Source: Desulfovibrio sp. UIB00 (GTDB lineage: Bacteria; Desulfobacterota; Desulfovibrionia; Desulfovibrionales; Desulfovibrionaceae). Taken from it: a DNA stretch of 64,000 nucleotides. This document shows, piece after piece, positions 51,344-61,012 of this stretch. A program made the translations under genes and the position numbers. Within the stretch, counting starts at the first letter, position 1; every line of letters starts with the position of its first letter. The stretch is taken from positions 124,001 to 188,000 of the forward strand of contig NZ_JAETXJ010000002.1 in the NCBI RefSeq assembly GCF_022508225.1, written 5' to 3'. The notes under the pieces are model-generated. The model was not told the origin of the DNA. It did not search any database and saw only the letters and a program-made list of their open reading frames with translations.

Positions 51344-51955
51344 CTACTGGCCCGCAGGCCCGTTGCTGAAGGATTTGACAAGCGGTTTTTCATTGCTGTC
51401 GCGTACCGTTGCTGGTGGGTTCTGTCTGTCCACTGGAGTCAGACGAAAAAGTTGTCCTCGCGAGGTGGTCTCGGCATACCCCTGAAAAACCGTGCCCGCG
51501 CGTTGCGCATTGCCTTTTAAGTCAAGGGCGAGGCTGGTTTCTTGATTGGTGAGAGTGTAAAATTCTTCCTTTGCAATGACCTTCCAACGCTGATTTCTGC
51601 CGCCGTGCCAAGGGAATATGATGATAGGAACGCCATTGTATTTTTTGCTTTCAGATGAATCCAACACCATTGCCAGCCTGGGTGCAATAATTTTGTAGAA
51701 GTCGTTGCCAAGGTGCTCAAAGCGCCATATGCCCGCCTGTTCGTTCTGTCCAAGTGTAACCCGCTCCCTCACTGTCATACCGCTGGAAACTACTGCCAGA
51801 TTGCTGTCTGCCATCTGAACAAGGTAGTCGCCATCCGCAATTATAGCGGCAAGGGCGGTTTGCGGAAAAATAAGGCACAAGGTCAGCAGAATAATCAGCC
51901 TGGAGTATGCGGCCATGCCTGAAGCCTTTTTTATGGCTTTCTGCGTGTTCTTCAT
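51344..51955 (-). CDS. Secreted ricin-type beta-trefoil lectin-like protein
   Basis: A 203-aa protein. An N-terminal signal segment (about 17-36, YSRLIILLTLCLIFPQTALA) is followed by a RICIN-like domain with repeats such as DGDYLVQMADSNLAVVSSGM and IIIFPWHGGRNQRWKVIAKE (the QRW motif of beta-trefoil lectins). It probably acts in the periplasm or outside the cell, binding carbohydrate. No enzymatic domain is attached. It stands alone, oriented like the radical SAM gene. Confidence 0.7.
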   Translation of the reverse strand: MKNTQKAIKKASGMAAYSRLIILLTLCLIFPQTALAAIIADGDYLVQMADSNLAVVSSGMTVRERVTLGQNEQAGIWRFEHLGNDFYKIIAPRLAMVLDSSESKKYNGVPIIIFPWHGGRNQRWKVIAKEEFYTLTNQETSLALDLKGNAQRAGTVFQGYAETTSRGQLFRLTPVDRQNPPATVRDSNEKPLVKSFSNGPAGQ

Positions 51956-52663
51956 AGGGTCTCATTACTGGGCAAGGTGCCGTTGTGTGTGGCTGCCTTT
52001 AACAAGGAAGAGGGCAAATAGGCAGATCATATAATAACCAGCATTGGATGCTGTAAATATCTATTGGTTTTTTAACTCAGTTTTAATTGGCGGGTCTAGA
52101 TGTTTGTTTAGATGCCACCACGTTCTACTGCTTTGTAAATAGCTATACGCACGCTTTCGGTGATGCCGTAAGTAAGCTATCGTAACAATTTTGTTCTAAT
52201 TGAAAAAATAACTTATTCTTTACTGCATGTTGTTGCTGAAAAATATTTGTCAATTTTTTCTTGAGGTAGTTTATTCAAGGCAAAATTTTTATAGTAACTA
52301 TGGGAGAATTGTATGAGTTCATATAATACAGGGTAATTGAATAAGGATGGTGTGCAAGTGTTGTGTTTGCAAACATGGCTGCAGTGAATGCTTGGAAATT
52401 TTTTTTTGGATAGCCGATACTTTCAGATTAGTTATATTGCAAAAAGAATTGGGTTTATAATCAATAAAACTTTTTTATTAATTTATCATTTTTTATTAAA
52501 AAAGATAATCATTTTAAAATGCATTTTTATATAAGATATATTTTTTAAAAAATCTCCCTAAACGTATATTAATGGTTGCCGAATATATAGTGATGTCGAT
52601 TTTTGTGGAGGCAGGCGAATGGCTTAGTTTTTATGATCCACGCATAACAAGGAAGGAACGAAC
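51956..52663. other. 700-bp AT-rich gene-free region
   Basis: No supported gene or RNA. It contains the start regions of two divergent genes. The second half is very AT-rich (long A/T runs near 52440-52560). Nothing further was identified by eye. Confidence 0.4.
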
Positions 52664-54433
52664 ATGTCTAAAATTTCAACTATGCAAAAATTGTTTGGGT
52701 TAAGTTTGTTGCTTTCAATATTTACCGTTCTCGTAGGGGCCTTTGGTGTAATGGAGTTAAGCAATATATCTGATGATGTAGATGAGCTGTATTCTGTTCA
52801 TATGCGAGGGCTTGATATCGCGCGATCAATAAACATCAGCGTGCTGCGCATTGTCCGTGATGAAAAAAATCTTATCATAAGCAAAACTGCAGAGGAAAGC
52901 CAAAAACAGATTAAATCCCTTGCAGATGAATACGCAGTTCTAGATAGTTACCTTAAAGAAATACAAAAATATTTTATTTCAGCAGAGGGGCAAAAGCTCC
53001 TTTCAAAAATGTCTGGCGTGATAAAAGAGTGGCAGAATATTCACAATAAAACAGTTGAATTAGGAAAATCCACAGACCCGGCCATGAAGGCCAGGGCGCA
53101 AGAAATATCATCAACCACTGGCAGAGAAAAAACGCAGAATCTTGCAGCAATAATTCAAGATGTTGTTGATACAAAGATTGATTATGCCCAGAAGGTCAGC
53201 CTGCAAAGCAAGGCGGATTACATACTCGCCAGAAATATTACGGTGGGGGGAGTTGTGCTGTCCTTGCTGTTGGGGCTTGGGCTGGGATACATGCTTGCCC
53301 GCAATATGCTGCGCCAGCTGGGCGATGAGCCCGCATCACTTGCCGATCTTGCCCTTCGCATTGCTGGCGGCGACCTGAACGCCCAGTTTAATCCCCACCG
53401 GGGTGAAATAGGCGTTTTTGGCGCTATGAAGCAAATGGTTGCGACCCTCAAGGGGAAAATAGCCGAGGCCGATCAAAAAAGTCAGGAAGCCAGGGAAGAA
53501 TCTGAACGCGCCCAGCAGGCCACCCTGGAAGCGGAAGCCGCGCGAAAGCAGGCGGAACGAGCCAAGGCTGAGGGCATGTTGCAGGCGGCCCGGCAGCTTG
53601 AGGGCGTTGTTGAAATAGTTACCTCCGCATCAGAGGAGTTGTCCGCCCAGATTGAACAGTCCAGCCGTGGCGCGGACGAACAGTCGAGCCGTGTTCGCGA
53701 AACAGCTACGGCTATGGAAGAAATGAACGCCACCGTGCTTGAAGTGGCAAAAAATGCGCAGCAGGCGGCGGACGTTTCCAGTCAGGCACAGAAGCAGGCT
53801 CTTGAAGGCGCAAAAATCGTCAGTGATGCCGTCAAGAGCATTGAATCGGTGCATAACCAATCGCTTTCCATCATGGACGATATGAACGCTCTGGGCCAGC
53901 AGGCAGAAGGTATCGGCCAGATCATGAGCGTTATAGCCGATATTGCCGACCAGACAAACCTTCTGGCGCTCAACGCCGCCATTGAAGCGGCTCGTGCCGG
54001 TGATGCCGGGCGCGGATTTGCCGTGGTTGCCGACGAAGTGCGCAAGCTTGCAGAAAAAACCATGTCCGCGACCCAGGAAGTGGGGCAGGCCATCAGCGGT
54101 ATTCAGGAAGGCACAAAAAAGAATATTGATAATGTGGATAAGTCTGCAGAATCCATCGAAGAAGCCACACAACTTTCAATCCGTTCCGGTGACTCGCTGA
54201 AGCAGATTCTGGAGCACGTGCATATGGTCAACGATCAGGTGCAGTCCATAGCCACGGCCAGCGAACAGCAGTCGGCAGCCAGCGAGGAAATCAATCATTC
54301 GGTAGAACAGGTTGCCACAATCTCGTCAGAAACTGCGCAGGCCATGGAGCAGGCGGCAAAGGCCGTGGCGGATTTGGCGGAGCAGTCGCAGGTACTTCAG
54401 GGGCTTATCCGCGACATGAAAAGTCAGGGGTAG
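52664..54433 (+). CDS. Methyl-accepting chemotaxis protein (second paralogue)
   Basis: A 589-aa chemoreceptor with the same layout as 48466-50232: TM1 about residues 9-30, four-helix-bundle sensor with [22 protein letters not shown]2 about 192-213, then [24 protein letters not shown] region, and signalling tip [20 protein letters not shown]. From TM2 onward it is nearly identical in protein sequence to the first paralogue, while the sensor halves differ, so the pair likely senses different or related ligands with shared output. AAGGAAGGA precedes the ATG. Confidence 0.93.
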   Translation: MSKISTMQKLFGLSLLLSIFTVLVGAFGVMELSNISDDVDELYSVHMRGLDIARSINISVLRIVRDEKNLIISKTAEESQKQIKSLADEYAVLDSYLKEIQKYFISAEGQKLLSKMSGVIKEWQNIHNKTVELGKSTDPAMKARAQEISSTTGREKTQNLAAIIQDVVDTKIDYAQKVSLQSKADYILARNITVGGVVLSLLLGLGLGYMLARNMLRQLGDEPASLADLALRIAGGDLNAQFNPHRGEIGVFGAMKQMVATLKGKIAEADQKSQEAREESERAQQATLEAEAARKQAERAKAEGMLQAARQLEGVVEIVTSASEELSAQIEQSSRGADEQSSRVRETATAMEEMNATVLEVAKNAQQAADVSSQAQKQALEGAKIVSDAVKSIESVHNQSLSIMDDMNALGQQAEGIGQIMSVIADIADQTNLLALNAAIEAARAGDAGRGFAVVADEVRKLAEKTMSATQEVGQAISGIQEGTKKNIDNVDKSAESIEEATQLSIRSGDSLKQILEHVHMVNDQVQSIATASEQQSAASEEINHSVEQVATISSETAQAMEQAAKAVADLAEQSQVLQGLIRDMKSQG

Positions 54434-54445
54434 TGAGATATTCTG

Positions 54446-54478
54446 GCAGAAGGCCGCTCAGCTTGCGCGGTCTTCTGC
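54446..54478. terminator. Terminator between chemoreceptor and K+ channel gene
   Basis: Stem GCAGAAGGCCGC / GCGGTCTTCTGC, with one bulge, between two converging genes; probably bidirectional. Confidence 0.65.
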
Positions 54479-54499
54479 CCCGGCACGGGATATGGGGTG

Positions 54500-55543
54500 C
54501 TACATCATTTCATTGAGGCCTTGCAGATGGATTTTTGATCCAGCCACAAGCAGCACATCGCCCGCCTGAACTACCGTGTCAGCCCTGGTTTTTTGCAAAA
54601 TGGGGCTGCCCTGGCCTTTTATGGCGAGGATGATAACATCATGCGATCTGGTCAGGGCGGCTTCCGCCAAGCTTTTGCCCACAAGGGGCGATGTGTCCGA
54701 AACCAGAAATTCATCGAGCAGCACTTCATCGTTGGTGTTGCTGCGGTGCATGAAGGATTCCACCAGGGGCCGCTGGATGGCCTGGGCGATGGACTGTCCG
54801 CCGATCATGTGCGGCAGTATGACGCGGTTGGCCCCTGCGGTTTTGAGCTTGCTGATGTGGCGGTTGTCGCTGGCGCGTGAAACAATGTAGAGATCGGGGT
54901 TCATGGCCCGGGCAGAGAGCACCACGTACACGTTGGCGGGGTCGTTGGACATGGAAGCCACAAGAGCCTTTGCCCTGTCGAGCCCAACACGCATCATCAC
55001 GCTGTCTGATGTTGCATCGCCAAGCACAAGAAAATAGCCCGCGCTCTCGATTTCTTCTGCCTTTTTGTCATCGGTTTCAACCACAACCACGTCAACGCCG
55101 TCCGCTGCCAGTTCAGCGGCCACTACCCGGCCCACCAAACCGAAACCGCACAAAACGCAATGGCCCGAAAGTGCCGCAATTGCCTTGTCCACTCTGCGCC
55201 TCCGCATCATTTGAAAAACGCGCCCTTCTGAAGCCAATTGCACAAAATAACCAATGAGAAGCGCAAAATAGACTACGCCAGAAATAATGACAGCACTTGT
55301 AAGCAGTTTTCCCTGCTCGCTCAAGGGGTGTATTTCGCCGAATCCAATTGTTGAAAGGGTAATAAGCACCATGTAAAAACCGTCAAATAGCGACCAACCT
55401 TCAACATATTTATACCCAAGGCTGCCAAGTATAAATATAATAAAGAGTACTGTGCCGTTAATCATTAACGGCCAGAATATGCCCATGCGCTGCCTGACGC
55501 GCAATAATCTTATGTAGAGCTTCTTTTTCAATCCTTGCTCCAT
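54500..55543 (-). CDS. Two-TM potassium channel with RCK (TrkA-N/TrkA-C) domains
   Basis: A 347-aa protein. TM1 is at about residues 27-47 (LMINGTVLFIIFILGSLGYK), the pore has selectivity filter STIGFGEIHP, and TM2 is near 82-105. The RCK domain has the Rossmann motif VLCGFGLVGRVVAAELAADG and VLGDATSDSVMMRVGL. A TrkA-C domain (EFLVSDTSPLVGKSLAEAAL) ends the protein. It works as a gated K+ channel in the inner membrane. ATG 55543 (MEQGLKKK) is used; an upstream ATG at 55594 is possible. Confidence 0.88.
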   Translation of the reverse strand: MEQGLKKKLYIRLLRVRQRMGIFWPLMINGTVLFIIFILGSLGYKYVEGWSLFDGFYMVLITLSTIGFGEIHPLSEQGKLLTSAVIISGVVYFALLIGYFVQLASEGRVFQMMRRRRVDKAIAALSGHCVLCGFGLVGRVVAAELAADGVDVVVVETDDKKAEEIESAGYFLVLGDATSDSVMMRVGLDRAKALVASMSNDPANVYVVLSARAMNPDLYIVSRASDNRHISKLKTAGANRVILPHMIGGQSIAQAIQRPLVESFMHRSNTNDEVLLDEFLVSDTSPLVGKSLAEAALTRSHDVIILAIKGQGSPILQKTRADTVVQAGDVLLVAGSKIHLQGLNEMM

Positions 55544-56525
55544 TGGTGAGCAGCCAAGCGCATCTTGCTGAGCAGCTTGCTGTCGCAAATGCAATCACGC
55601 CATCGCGGCAAGTATGTTTGATTTGCTGGTTGTGCTAAGTGATTTACGAGCGAATCCTCCAGAATTCAACAAAATATGGAGCAGATTTGAAATATTTTTA
55701 TCCTTTCATGAAATGTCCAGGAAAAGCCCAGTATAGCGTATTTCTGAAAAATTGTTTGGAGTGCTTGGTCTGCGGATAGAAATTTTTTTATAGTGAGCTC
55801 TTTTGTTGTGATTAATAACGCAAAAAAAGAATGATGATTTTTCGCTAATAGATTTAATATGCTGATATTTTTGGCTGTTAACCAGAAAAATGTTGAAACT
55901 TTTTCGAGGGTGATTTTTTTTGACAAATCGGTTCTCTGTAGAATTAGATAGCGAAGTAGTTTGATTTAATATCTAAAGGCTTTGATGTTTGCCAGTTTGT
56001 GAATAAAATGGATAATTAAATACGATTTTTGCATGTTACATTTTTGTTTTGAATTGTTTTATATTTATTTACGATAATTATTTTATTAAAAAAAATTAAA
56101 TTGAATTATATCAGTTGGGAGCACCATGCTTTTAACTGGCTGATTTTTGGTGTGATTTTTAGTTTATATATTATATCTATGTACATTAATGTAGTTTTGT
56201 TTAATTTATTCATTTCTTTGCTTGTCATGGATTGTAAAAAAATGGGAGTTTATTTGTGTTATGGCAGCCATTTGAGGCTATTTTTTATTTTTACAGTAGT
56301 AATGTGCGATAAATGGTGGTTGAAGCTCGGGCGCACCCCTAAATATGGATGGGCATATTCTCTAGACGCTATTTATATTGCCCTCCTTACGCTTCAAGCG
56401 CCCCGGTTTGATTGTGGTGCCATTTTTCGTTTATTGGGTTGACACAAATTGCTTTATCGAAATAGTGTTGGTGCTGAATCTTTATAGTTCAAAAGTTTTT
56501 TAACTTAATATATCGCGGAGTGAAG
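55544..56525. other. 980-bp AT-rich gene-free region upstream of the MucR-type gene
   Basis: Strongly AT-rich compared with surrounding chromosome. A hydrophobic plus-strand frame at 56101-56442 (TTG start, no ribosome site) and a minus-strand frame at 55666-55926 are open but unconvincing. AT-rich DNA upstream of a MucR/Ros gene is a plausible autoregulatory target, since this family binds AT-rich sites. Confidence 0.4.
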
Positions 56526-56927
56526 ATGGACGATTTTTTGAAGGGTGCTTTGGAAATTTCCAAGGCTCAGGCTGGCGTCAGGGTTATGAGCGCGGAAGAA
56601 ATTACGGCCTTTGTCCAAAAGGTTGCTGGCAGTATCAGGGCTGTTGCCATGGGCGAAGCCACTTGCGAGCCCGACTTTGATGGGGCTGTTCTTGAAGCCA
56701 GAAAGTCGATCAAGGAAAAGAGCGTCACATGCCTTGAGTGTGGTAAGAGCTTCAAGATTTTGACTAAACGTCACCTGGCTACACACGGCCTCTCCACAGA
56801 GGAATATCTTGAAAAGTGGGGCTTTAAAAAGGGTACTCCTCTTGCCTGCAAGGCCTTGCAACGCGAGCGCCGCAAGAAAATGAACGACATGAAGCTGTGG
56901 GAACGGAGGATGACCGCCAAGAAGTAA
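56526..56927 (+). CDS. MucR/Ros family zinc-finger transcriptional regulator
   Basis: A 133-aa protein. The N terminus is helical (oligomerisation). Residues about 70-115 form the prokaryotic Cys2His2 zinc finger CLECGKSFKILTKRHLATH followed by GLSTEEYLEKWGF, the Ros/MucR signature. These regulators bind AT-rich DNA and often repress surface, motility or acquired genes. CGGAG lies 5 nt before ATG 56526. The terminator is at 56989-57016. Confidence 0.88.
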   Translation: MDDFLKGALEISKAQAGVRVMSAEEITAFVQKVAGSIRAVAMGEATCEPDFDGAVLEARKSIKEKSVTCLECGKSFKILTKRHLATHGLSTEEYLEKWGFKKGTPLACKALQRERRKKMNDMKLWERRMTAKK

Positions 56928-56988
56928 TTCTGCGGTCTGTCTGTCAGCAGTCTTGTTTTTGCATTCCCCGCCTTGCAGGGCAGGGGAA

Positions 56989-57016
56989 AGAAGCGGCCCA
57001 CTTGTGGGTCGCTTCT
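56989..57016 (+). terminator. Terminator after the MucR-type gene
   Basis: Stem AGAAGCGGCCCAC / GTGGGTCGCTTCT (one mismatch) with a TT-containing tip, then GTTTGG. Confidence 0.75.
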
Positions 57017-57136
57017 GTTTGGGGCGTCGCTTGGTTTTTGCAGGCATTTTTTGCAATTTTTTTGGGTTTGGCGTAAAACTACGAAGGATTGCATCATACC
57101 AAACTGCCGGGTACCCCGGAAAGGACAAGGGCTTTC

Positions 57137-57829
57137 ATGAGCACTGCAGAAGCGCCGAGTCGTGCCATTTTTCTGGATCGCGACGGCACCCTGAACCACG
57201 ATACTGGCTATATTCACCGCAAAGAAGACTGGCAGTGGCTGCCGGGCGTGGTTGAAACCCTCAGGCGCTTTCATGCCGTAGGGTATCTGCTTGTGGTAGT
57301 GAGCAACCAGTCAGGGCTGGCGCGCGGCATGTTCAGCGAGGACGATCTGCACGCTCTGGAAGCATGGGTTAGTGAAGATCTGGCGGCGCACAACGCCGTT
57401 ATCGACGCTTGGTACTATTGCCCCCATCTGCCGGAGGTTACTGGCCCTTGCAACTGCCGCAAGCCAGAGCCGGGCCTCATCCTGCAAGCCGCTGCCGATC
57501 TGAATATTGATCTTGCGCGCTCCTGGATGATTGGCGACCGTGTGCGCGATATGCAGGCCGGGCTGGCCGCCGGGTGCAGTTGCGTGCTATTGCGCCCCCC
57601 GGTGGGCGCGTACGAAGATAACGTTCCCGTGCCGGAAGGCGTAAAGGTTGTGCCGCATCTGCCCGCCGCCGGGGTGCATATTTTGGCACCTGAAATGCGG
57701 GCGCACAGGCTCTCCCGTCTGCCTGGCGGCTGTGGCGCGCATTGTGGAGGAAATCTGGGTTCCGATGGCTCAGGTCTCCTCGGCAGCAGTTGCGGTTCTG
57801 GCTGTGAGGGCGGGTCTGGCAAAGGATAA
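57137..57829 (+). CDS. gmhB: D-glycero-D-manno-heptose-1,7-bisphosphate 7-phosphatase (GmhB-like)
   Basis: A 230-aa HAD-family phosphatase. Motif I AIFLDRDGTLNHDTGYIH has the two catalytic Asp residues, motif II VVSNQSGLARG follows, the zinc-binding Cys/His set is CPHLPEVTGPCNCRKPEPG, and motif IV is MIGDRVRDMQAG. This is the GmhB pattern, removing a phosphate from heptose-bisphosphate in ADP-heptose (LPS core) synthesis. After about residue 190 there is a Gly/Ser/Cys-rich tail not usual in the family (GGCGAHCGGNLGSDGSGLLG). I chose ATG 57137. Confidence 0.88.
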   Translation: MSTAEAPSRAIFLDRDGTLNHDTGYIHRKEDWQWLPGVVETLRRFHAVGYLLVVVSNQSGLARGMFSEDDLHALEAWVSEDLAAHNAVIDAWYYCPHLPEVTGPCNCRKPEPGLILQAAADLNIDLARSWMIGDRVRDMQAGLAAGCSCVLLRPPVGAYEDNVPVPEGVKVVPHLPAAGVHILAPEMRAHRLSRLPGGCGAHCGGNLGSDGSGLLGSSCGSGCEGGSGKG

Positions 57830-57879
57830 TTTTTATGTGCAGGCAGGTTTGAAATTTTGCCCTGCCGTGCCTGTAGATG

Positions 57880-57941
57880 CACAAGCCCCCCGTCTGACAG
57901 AATCTGCGTTAGGTGCAGGTCCTTCAGGCAGGGGGCTTTGC
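57880..57941 (+). terminator. Large GC-rich hairpin after gmhB
   Basis: AAGCCCCCCGTCTGA pairs with TCAGGCAGGGGGCTT (one bulge) across a 28-nt loop. A T-rich tail is nearly absent, so it may be a terminator or an mRNA 3' stabiliser. Confidence 0.5.
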
Positions 57942-58020
57942 GTGAAATTTTAATGCGTGGGGGAGCGGCGTCAGTGTGACAGGCAGCCGTGCGCCCGCCT
58001 TTGCCGTGCGGCTGGTCGCA

Positions 58021-59001
58021 TCAGGTGTATTGCGGCTCGTTTTCCTTGATAATCTGAAAGGCCTTCATGGCCTTGATGGTGCCGGGCAGGCCCTGATACT
58101 TGGTCACTCCGGCGACCGTGCAGTTGAGCATGTCTTCGTGATCGGTATCCAGCACGATTATGTCGCCCACCTGCATGCGCAGCAACTGGTTGCCCGTGAT
58201 GGTGGTGCGGCCAAAATGCACCTTCATCTCCACCGGAGTTTCCAGCAGGCGCTCTTTAAGGCGCGCCACCCATGCGTGGTCAACTTCGAGTCGTTCGGTC
58301 TGAAAGCTTGCATGCAGTTTGGAACGAATGGGTTCAATGGTGGCGTAGGGCAGGCAGATGATCATGGAGCCGAGCGCCGTATCCAGCTCGACTTCAAAGG
58401 TGATGACCACCACAACATCGCTGGGGGGCACAATGGCGGCGAACTGCGGATTGATTTCGCTGCGCACAAGCTCAAGCTTTACGTCATGCACTGGCCGCCA
58501 GGATTCTTCCATGTTTTCCAGCGCGATTTTGACAATCTTGTCCACCACGGCCTGTTCAATGCGCGTGAATTCGCGGCCCTCAACCTTGGGCTGGGAGCCG
58601 GCGCCGCCAAACACGTTTTCCACCAGGGCAAATACCAGACGCGAATCAACAACCATGATGGCATTGCCGCGCAGGGGATCCATTTTGAAAATATTGATGG
58701 AGGTGGGTACCGGCAGCGAGCGCATAAACTCGCCGAACTTGGTCATATCAATGGATATGGGGTTCAGCTCCACGCGCTTGCGCACAGAGTTGGAAAGGGC
58801 GTTGGTGCAAAGCCGTGAAAAGCGGTCATTAACGATTTCAAGTACGGGCATGCGCCCACGGATGATACGATCCTGATTGGCAAGGTCAAAGGACACAATA
58901 CCGGAATCGTCTTCCTGCGTTTCCGTTTCGTTTTCGATTTCCCCGCCGGAAAGCCCGCGCAGCAGGGCATCAACTTCGTCTTGCGCCAGAACTTTATTCA
59001 T
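58021..59001 (-). CDS. fliM: Flagellar motor switch protein FliM
   Basis: A 326-aa protein starting MNKVLAQDEVDALLRGLSGG (the N-terminal CheY-binding peptide of FliM), then the CheC-like middle domain (about 45-235, including GGAGSQPKVEGREFTRIEQA) and the C-terminal SpoA/FliN-like domain (about 245-320, GRTTITGNQLLRMQVGDIIV). It sits in the C ring of the flagellum and switches rotation. ATG 59001 is preferred over a longer frame. No other flagellar gene is adjacent on this side within the window. Confidence 0.95.
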   Translation of the reverse strand: MNKVLAQDEVDALLRGLSGGEIENETETQEDDSGIVSFDLANQDRIIRGRMPVLEIVNDRFSRLCTNALSNSVRKRVELNPISIDMTKFGEFMRSLPVPTSINIFKMDPLRGNAIMVVDSRLVFALVENVFGGAGSQPKVEGREFTRIEQAVVDKIVKIALENMEESWRPVHDVKLELVRSEINPQFAAIVPPSDVVVVITFEVELDTALGSMIICLPYATIEPIRSKLHASFQTERLEVDHAWVARLKERLLETPVEMKVHFGRTTITGNQLLRMQVGDIIVLDTDHEDMLNCTVAGVTKYQGLPGTIKAMKAFQIIKENEPQYT

Positions 59002-59149
59002 ACCAGCCTCGGAACAGTCGTGAAAATGTGTGTTGCGGCGTGTTTTTCCGCACACGACCACGCAGTTGGAATATGCAAGATAAAGGCCAGTTTGACAAGC
59101 AGTACAGCACCTTTTGCCATATCAGCCGGCGCACGGCAGGGAGTGCGCC

Positions 59150-61012
59150 ATGCTTGCCTTTCCAGGGCCTGTCAGGCAATCTCAAAGGATGTTTGTACGT
59201 CTTTTTTCGGCCAGTGACCATGCCTTTGCAGACAGGGACGGCGTTGCTCCAGCCGCGCCAGTTGTAACTATTGCCGCAAGGCCGGGGCAAAGCCTTTCGC
59301 AGGCCATCTGGCTTTCTGGGCAGGTGCGCCCCTTGCCCCTGTGCGGCGGGCTTGGGCGTTGCGGGCGCTGCCGCGTGCGTTTTGTGCGCCATGCGCCGCC
59401 ATGCCTGCCTGCGGAGCAGGACGTTTTTTCCGCCCCGCAACTGGAGGCTGGCTGGCGTCTGGCCTGCCGCCGTCAGGTGCCCGACCCAGAAATGGCTGCG
59501 GCGGGGGGCGCTGCCGCGCTTGATCTTGAGTTGCCGCCGGAGAATCTTGTTCTGCCTAAGGGAGCGCAAGCGACAGGGCATTTGCCCGGCCACGGCATAA
59601 CGCCGCCGGATTTGGCGCTGGCTGTTGATCTTGGCACCACATCCCTCTGCTGGCGGGCGCTTGATATGAAGGGCCGGGCTGTGGCTGAGGGCCGCGCGCT
59701 CAATCCTCAGGCTGGAGCCGGGGCGGATGTCATGTCGCGCCTTGCCGTGGCGCGCGCGCCAGAAGGGCGCGCTGTGCTGGCCGGGCTTGCCCGGCGGCAA
59801 CTGCTGGACATCATGGATTCGCTGGCGCAGTCGGGCGCGGGGCGGGTAGTGCGGTTGTGTCTGGCTGCCAACACTGCCATGACCGATATTTTTCTTGATC
59901 GCGATGTGGAGGGCCTGTGCGCAGCGCCGTACAGGCTGACGCACAGCGGCGATGAAACACTTGCGCTGCCGGATTTTCCACCTCTCTATGTCCCGCCCCT
60001 GCCCGCGCCCTTTGTGGGCGGCGACGTGAGCGCGGGGCTGGCCGCCCTGCTGGAGGCGGACGTTCCCCGGCCCTTTGTGCTGGCAGATCTTGGCACCAAC
60101 GGCGAACTTGCCCTGGTAACCGAGACTGGACAGTTGTGGCTGACCAGCGTACCCCTTGGCCCGGCTCTGGAAGGTATTGGGCCTGAATGCGGCCAACTTG
60201 CTGGCCCCGGTGTGGTAACGGGCTTTACGCTCATTCCCATGGGGCTTGCCGCGCAGTTTTATGAAGGCGCGTCCACGGATGCAGAAGATACCGCAGATGC
60301 GGCGCGTCATCATGTTGCTCCGGGCGCTGCTTGCCCGTGCCCTGCCTGCCAGAGCGTTAACGCGGGGCAGAACCCTGCGGGGCTTGCAGCAGGTTCTGCG
60401 GCTGGCGCTGGAGTTGCTTCTGCGGGAGCTGTTGCGTGCGGCATAAGCGCCACTGGATACTTGTCCCTGCTGGCCTTGCTGCTGCGCGCGGGTGTCCTGC
60501 GCAATGACGGACAGTTTGTGGTAAATCCGGTCATGCCGCTGGCGCGCAAGCTGTCTGCCGGGCTGGAGCAGCCCAATGCGGCAGAAGTTCCTACGGAATC
60601 CGGCCTAGCCAAGTCAGGCGCGCGCCTGCGCCTGCCGCATGGCCTGTGGCTTGCCGCCGCTGATGTGGAGGCCCTGCTGCAGGTCAAGGCCGCCTTTGCG
60701 CTGGCGCTGGATGCGTTGCTGCGCGCGGCGGATATTCCTGCCGGCAAGGTCGCGGCATTGTGTCTGGCTGGTACGCTGGGCGAATATGTCAGGCCGGACG
60801 ACCTTGAAACACTGGGCTTTGTTCCCGCTGCTCTTGCCCCGCGCATCCGCGCTGTGGGCAATACTGCGCTGGACGGAGCCGCGCTGCTTGCGCTGCACAA
60901 CAATAAAATTCCGCCTTTGGCCCGCTTGTGCAGCGAGGCCGTGGTGCTTCCCCTTGTAGACGAACCGAATTTTCACACCGATTATCTGCGCCGTATGCGC
61001 TTTGGAGTATAA
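59150..61012 (+). CDS. ASKHA-domain ferredoxin protein (corrinoid activation, RACo-like)
   Basis: A 620-aa protein. Residues about 25-105 are a 2Fe-2S ferredoxin-like domain with LCGGLGRCGRCRVRFV and a further Cys in WRLACRRQV. After a linker comes an ASKHA ATPase domain (LALAVDLGTTSLCWRALDMK; ADLGTNGELALVTETGQLWL; GIGPECGQLAGPGVVTGFTL). The combination is that of RACo/DUF4445 proteins that reductively activate corrinoid proteins of methyl-transfer systems. A low-complexity Ala/Gly/Cys insert sits near residues 365-425. ATG 59150 has GGGAG upstream. It is coupled to the next gene (TAAATG). Confidence 0.8.
   Translation: MLAFPGPVRQSQRMFVRLFSASDHAFADRDGVAPAAPVVTIAARPGQSLSQAIWLSGQVRPLPLCGGLGRCGRCRVRFVRHAPPCLPAEQDVFSAPQLEAGWRLACRRQVPDPEMAAAGGAAALDLELPPENLVLPKGAQATGHLPGHGITPPDLALAVDLGTTSLCWRALDMKGRAVAEGRALNPQAGAGADVMSRLAVARAPEGRAVLAGLARRQLLDIMDSLAQSGAGRVVRLCLAANTAMTDIFLDRDVEGLCAAPYRLTHSGDETLALPDFPPLYVPPLPAPFVGGDVSAGLAALLEADVPRPFVLADLGTNGELALVTETGQLWLTSVPLGPALEGIGPECGQLAGPGVVTGFTLIPMGLAAQFYEGASTDAEDTADAARHHVAPGAACPCPACQSVNAGQNPAGLAAGSAAGAGVASAGAVACGISATGYLSLLALLLRAGVLRNDGQFVVNPVMPLARKLSAGLEQPNAAEVPTESGLAKSGARLRLPHGLWLAAADVEALLQVKAAFALALDALLRAADIPAGKVAALCLAGTLGEYVRPDDLETLGFVPAALAPRIRAVGNTALDGAALLALHNNKIPPLARLCSEAVVLPLVDEPNFHTDYLRRMRFGV

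Noticed and set aside
56101-56442. 113-codon hydrophobic frame
   Set aside because: It starts with TTG without a ribosome site, lies in AT-rich intergenic DNA and shows no family pattern.
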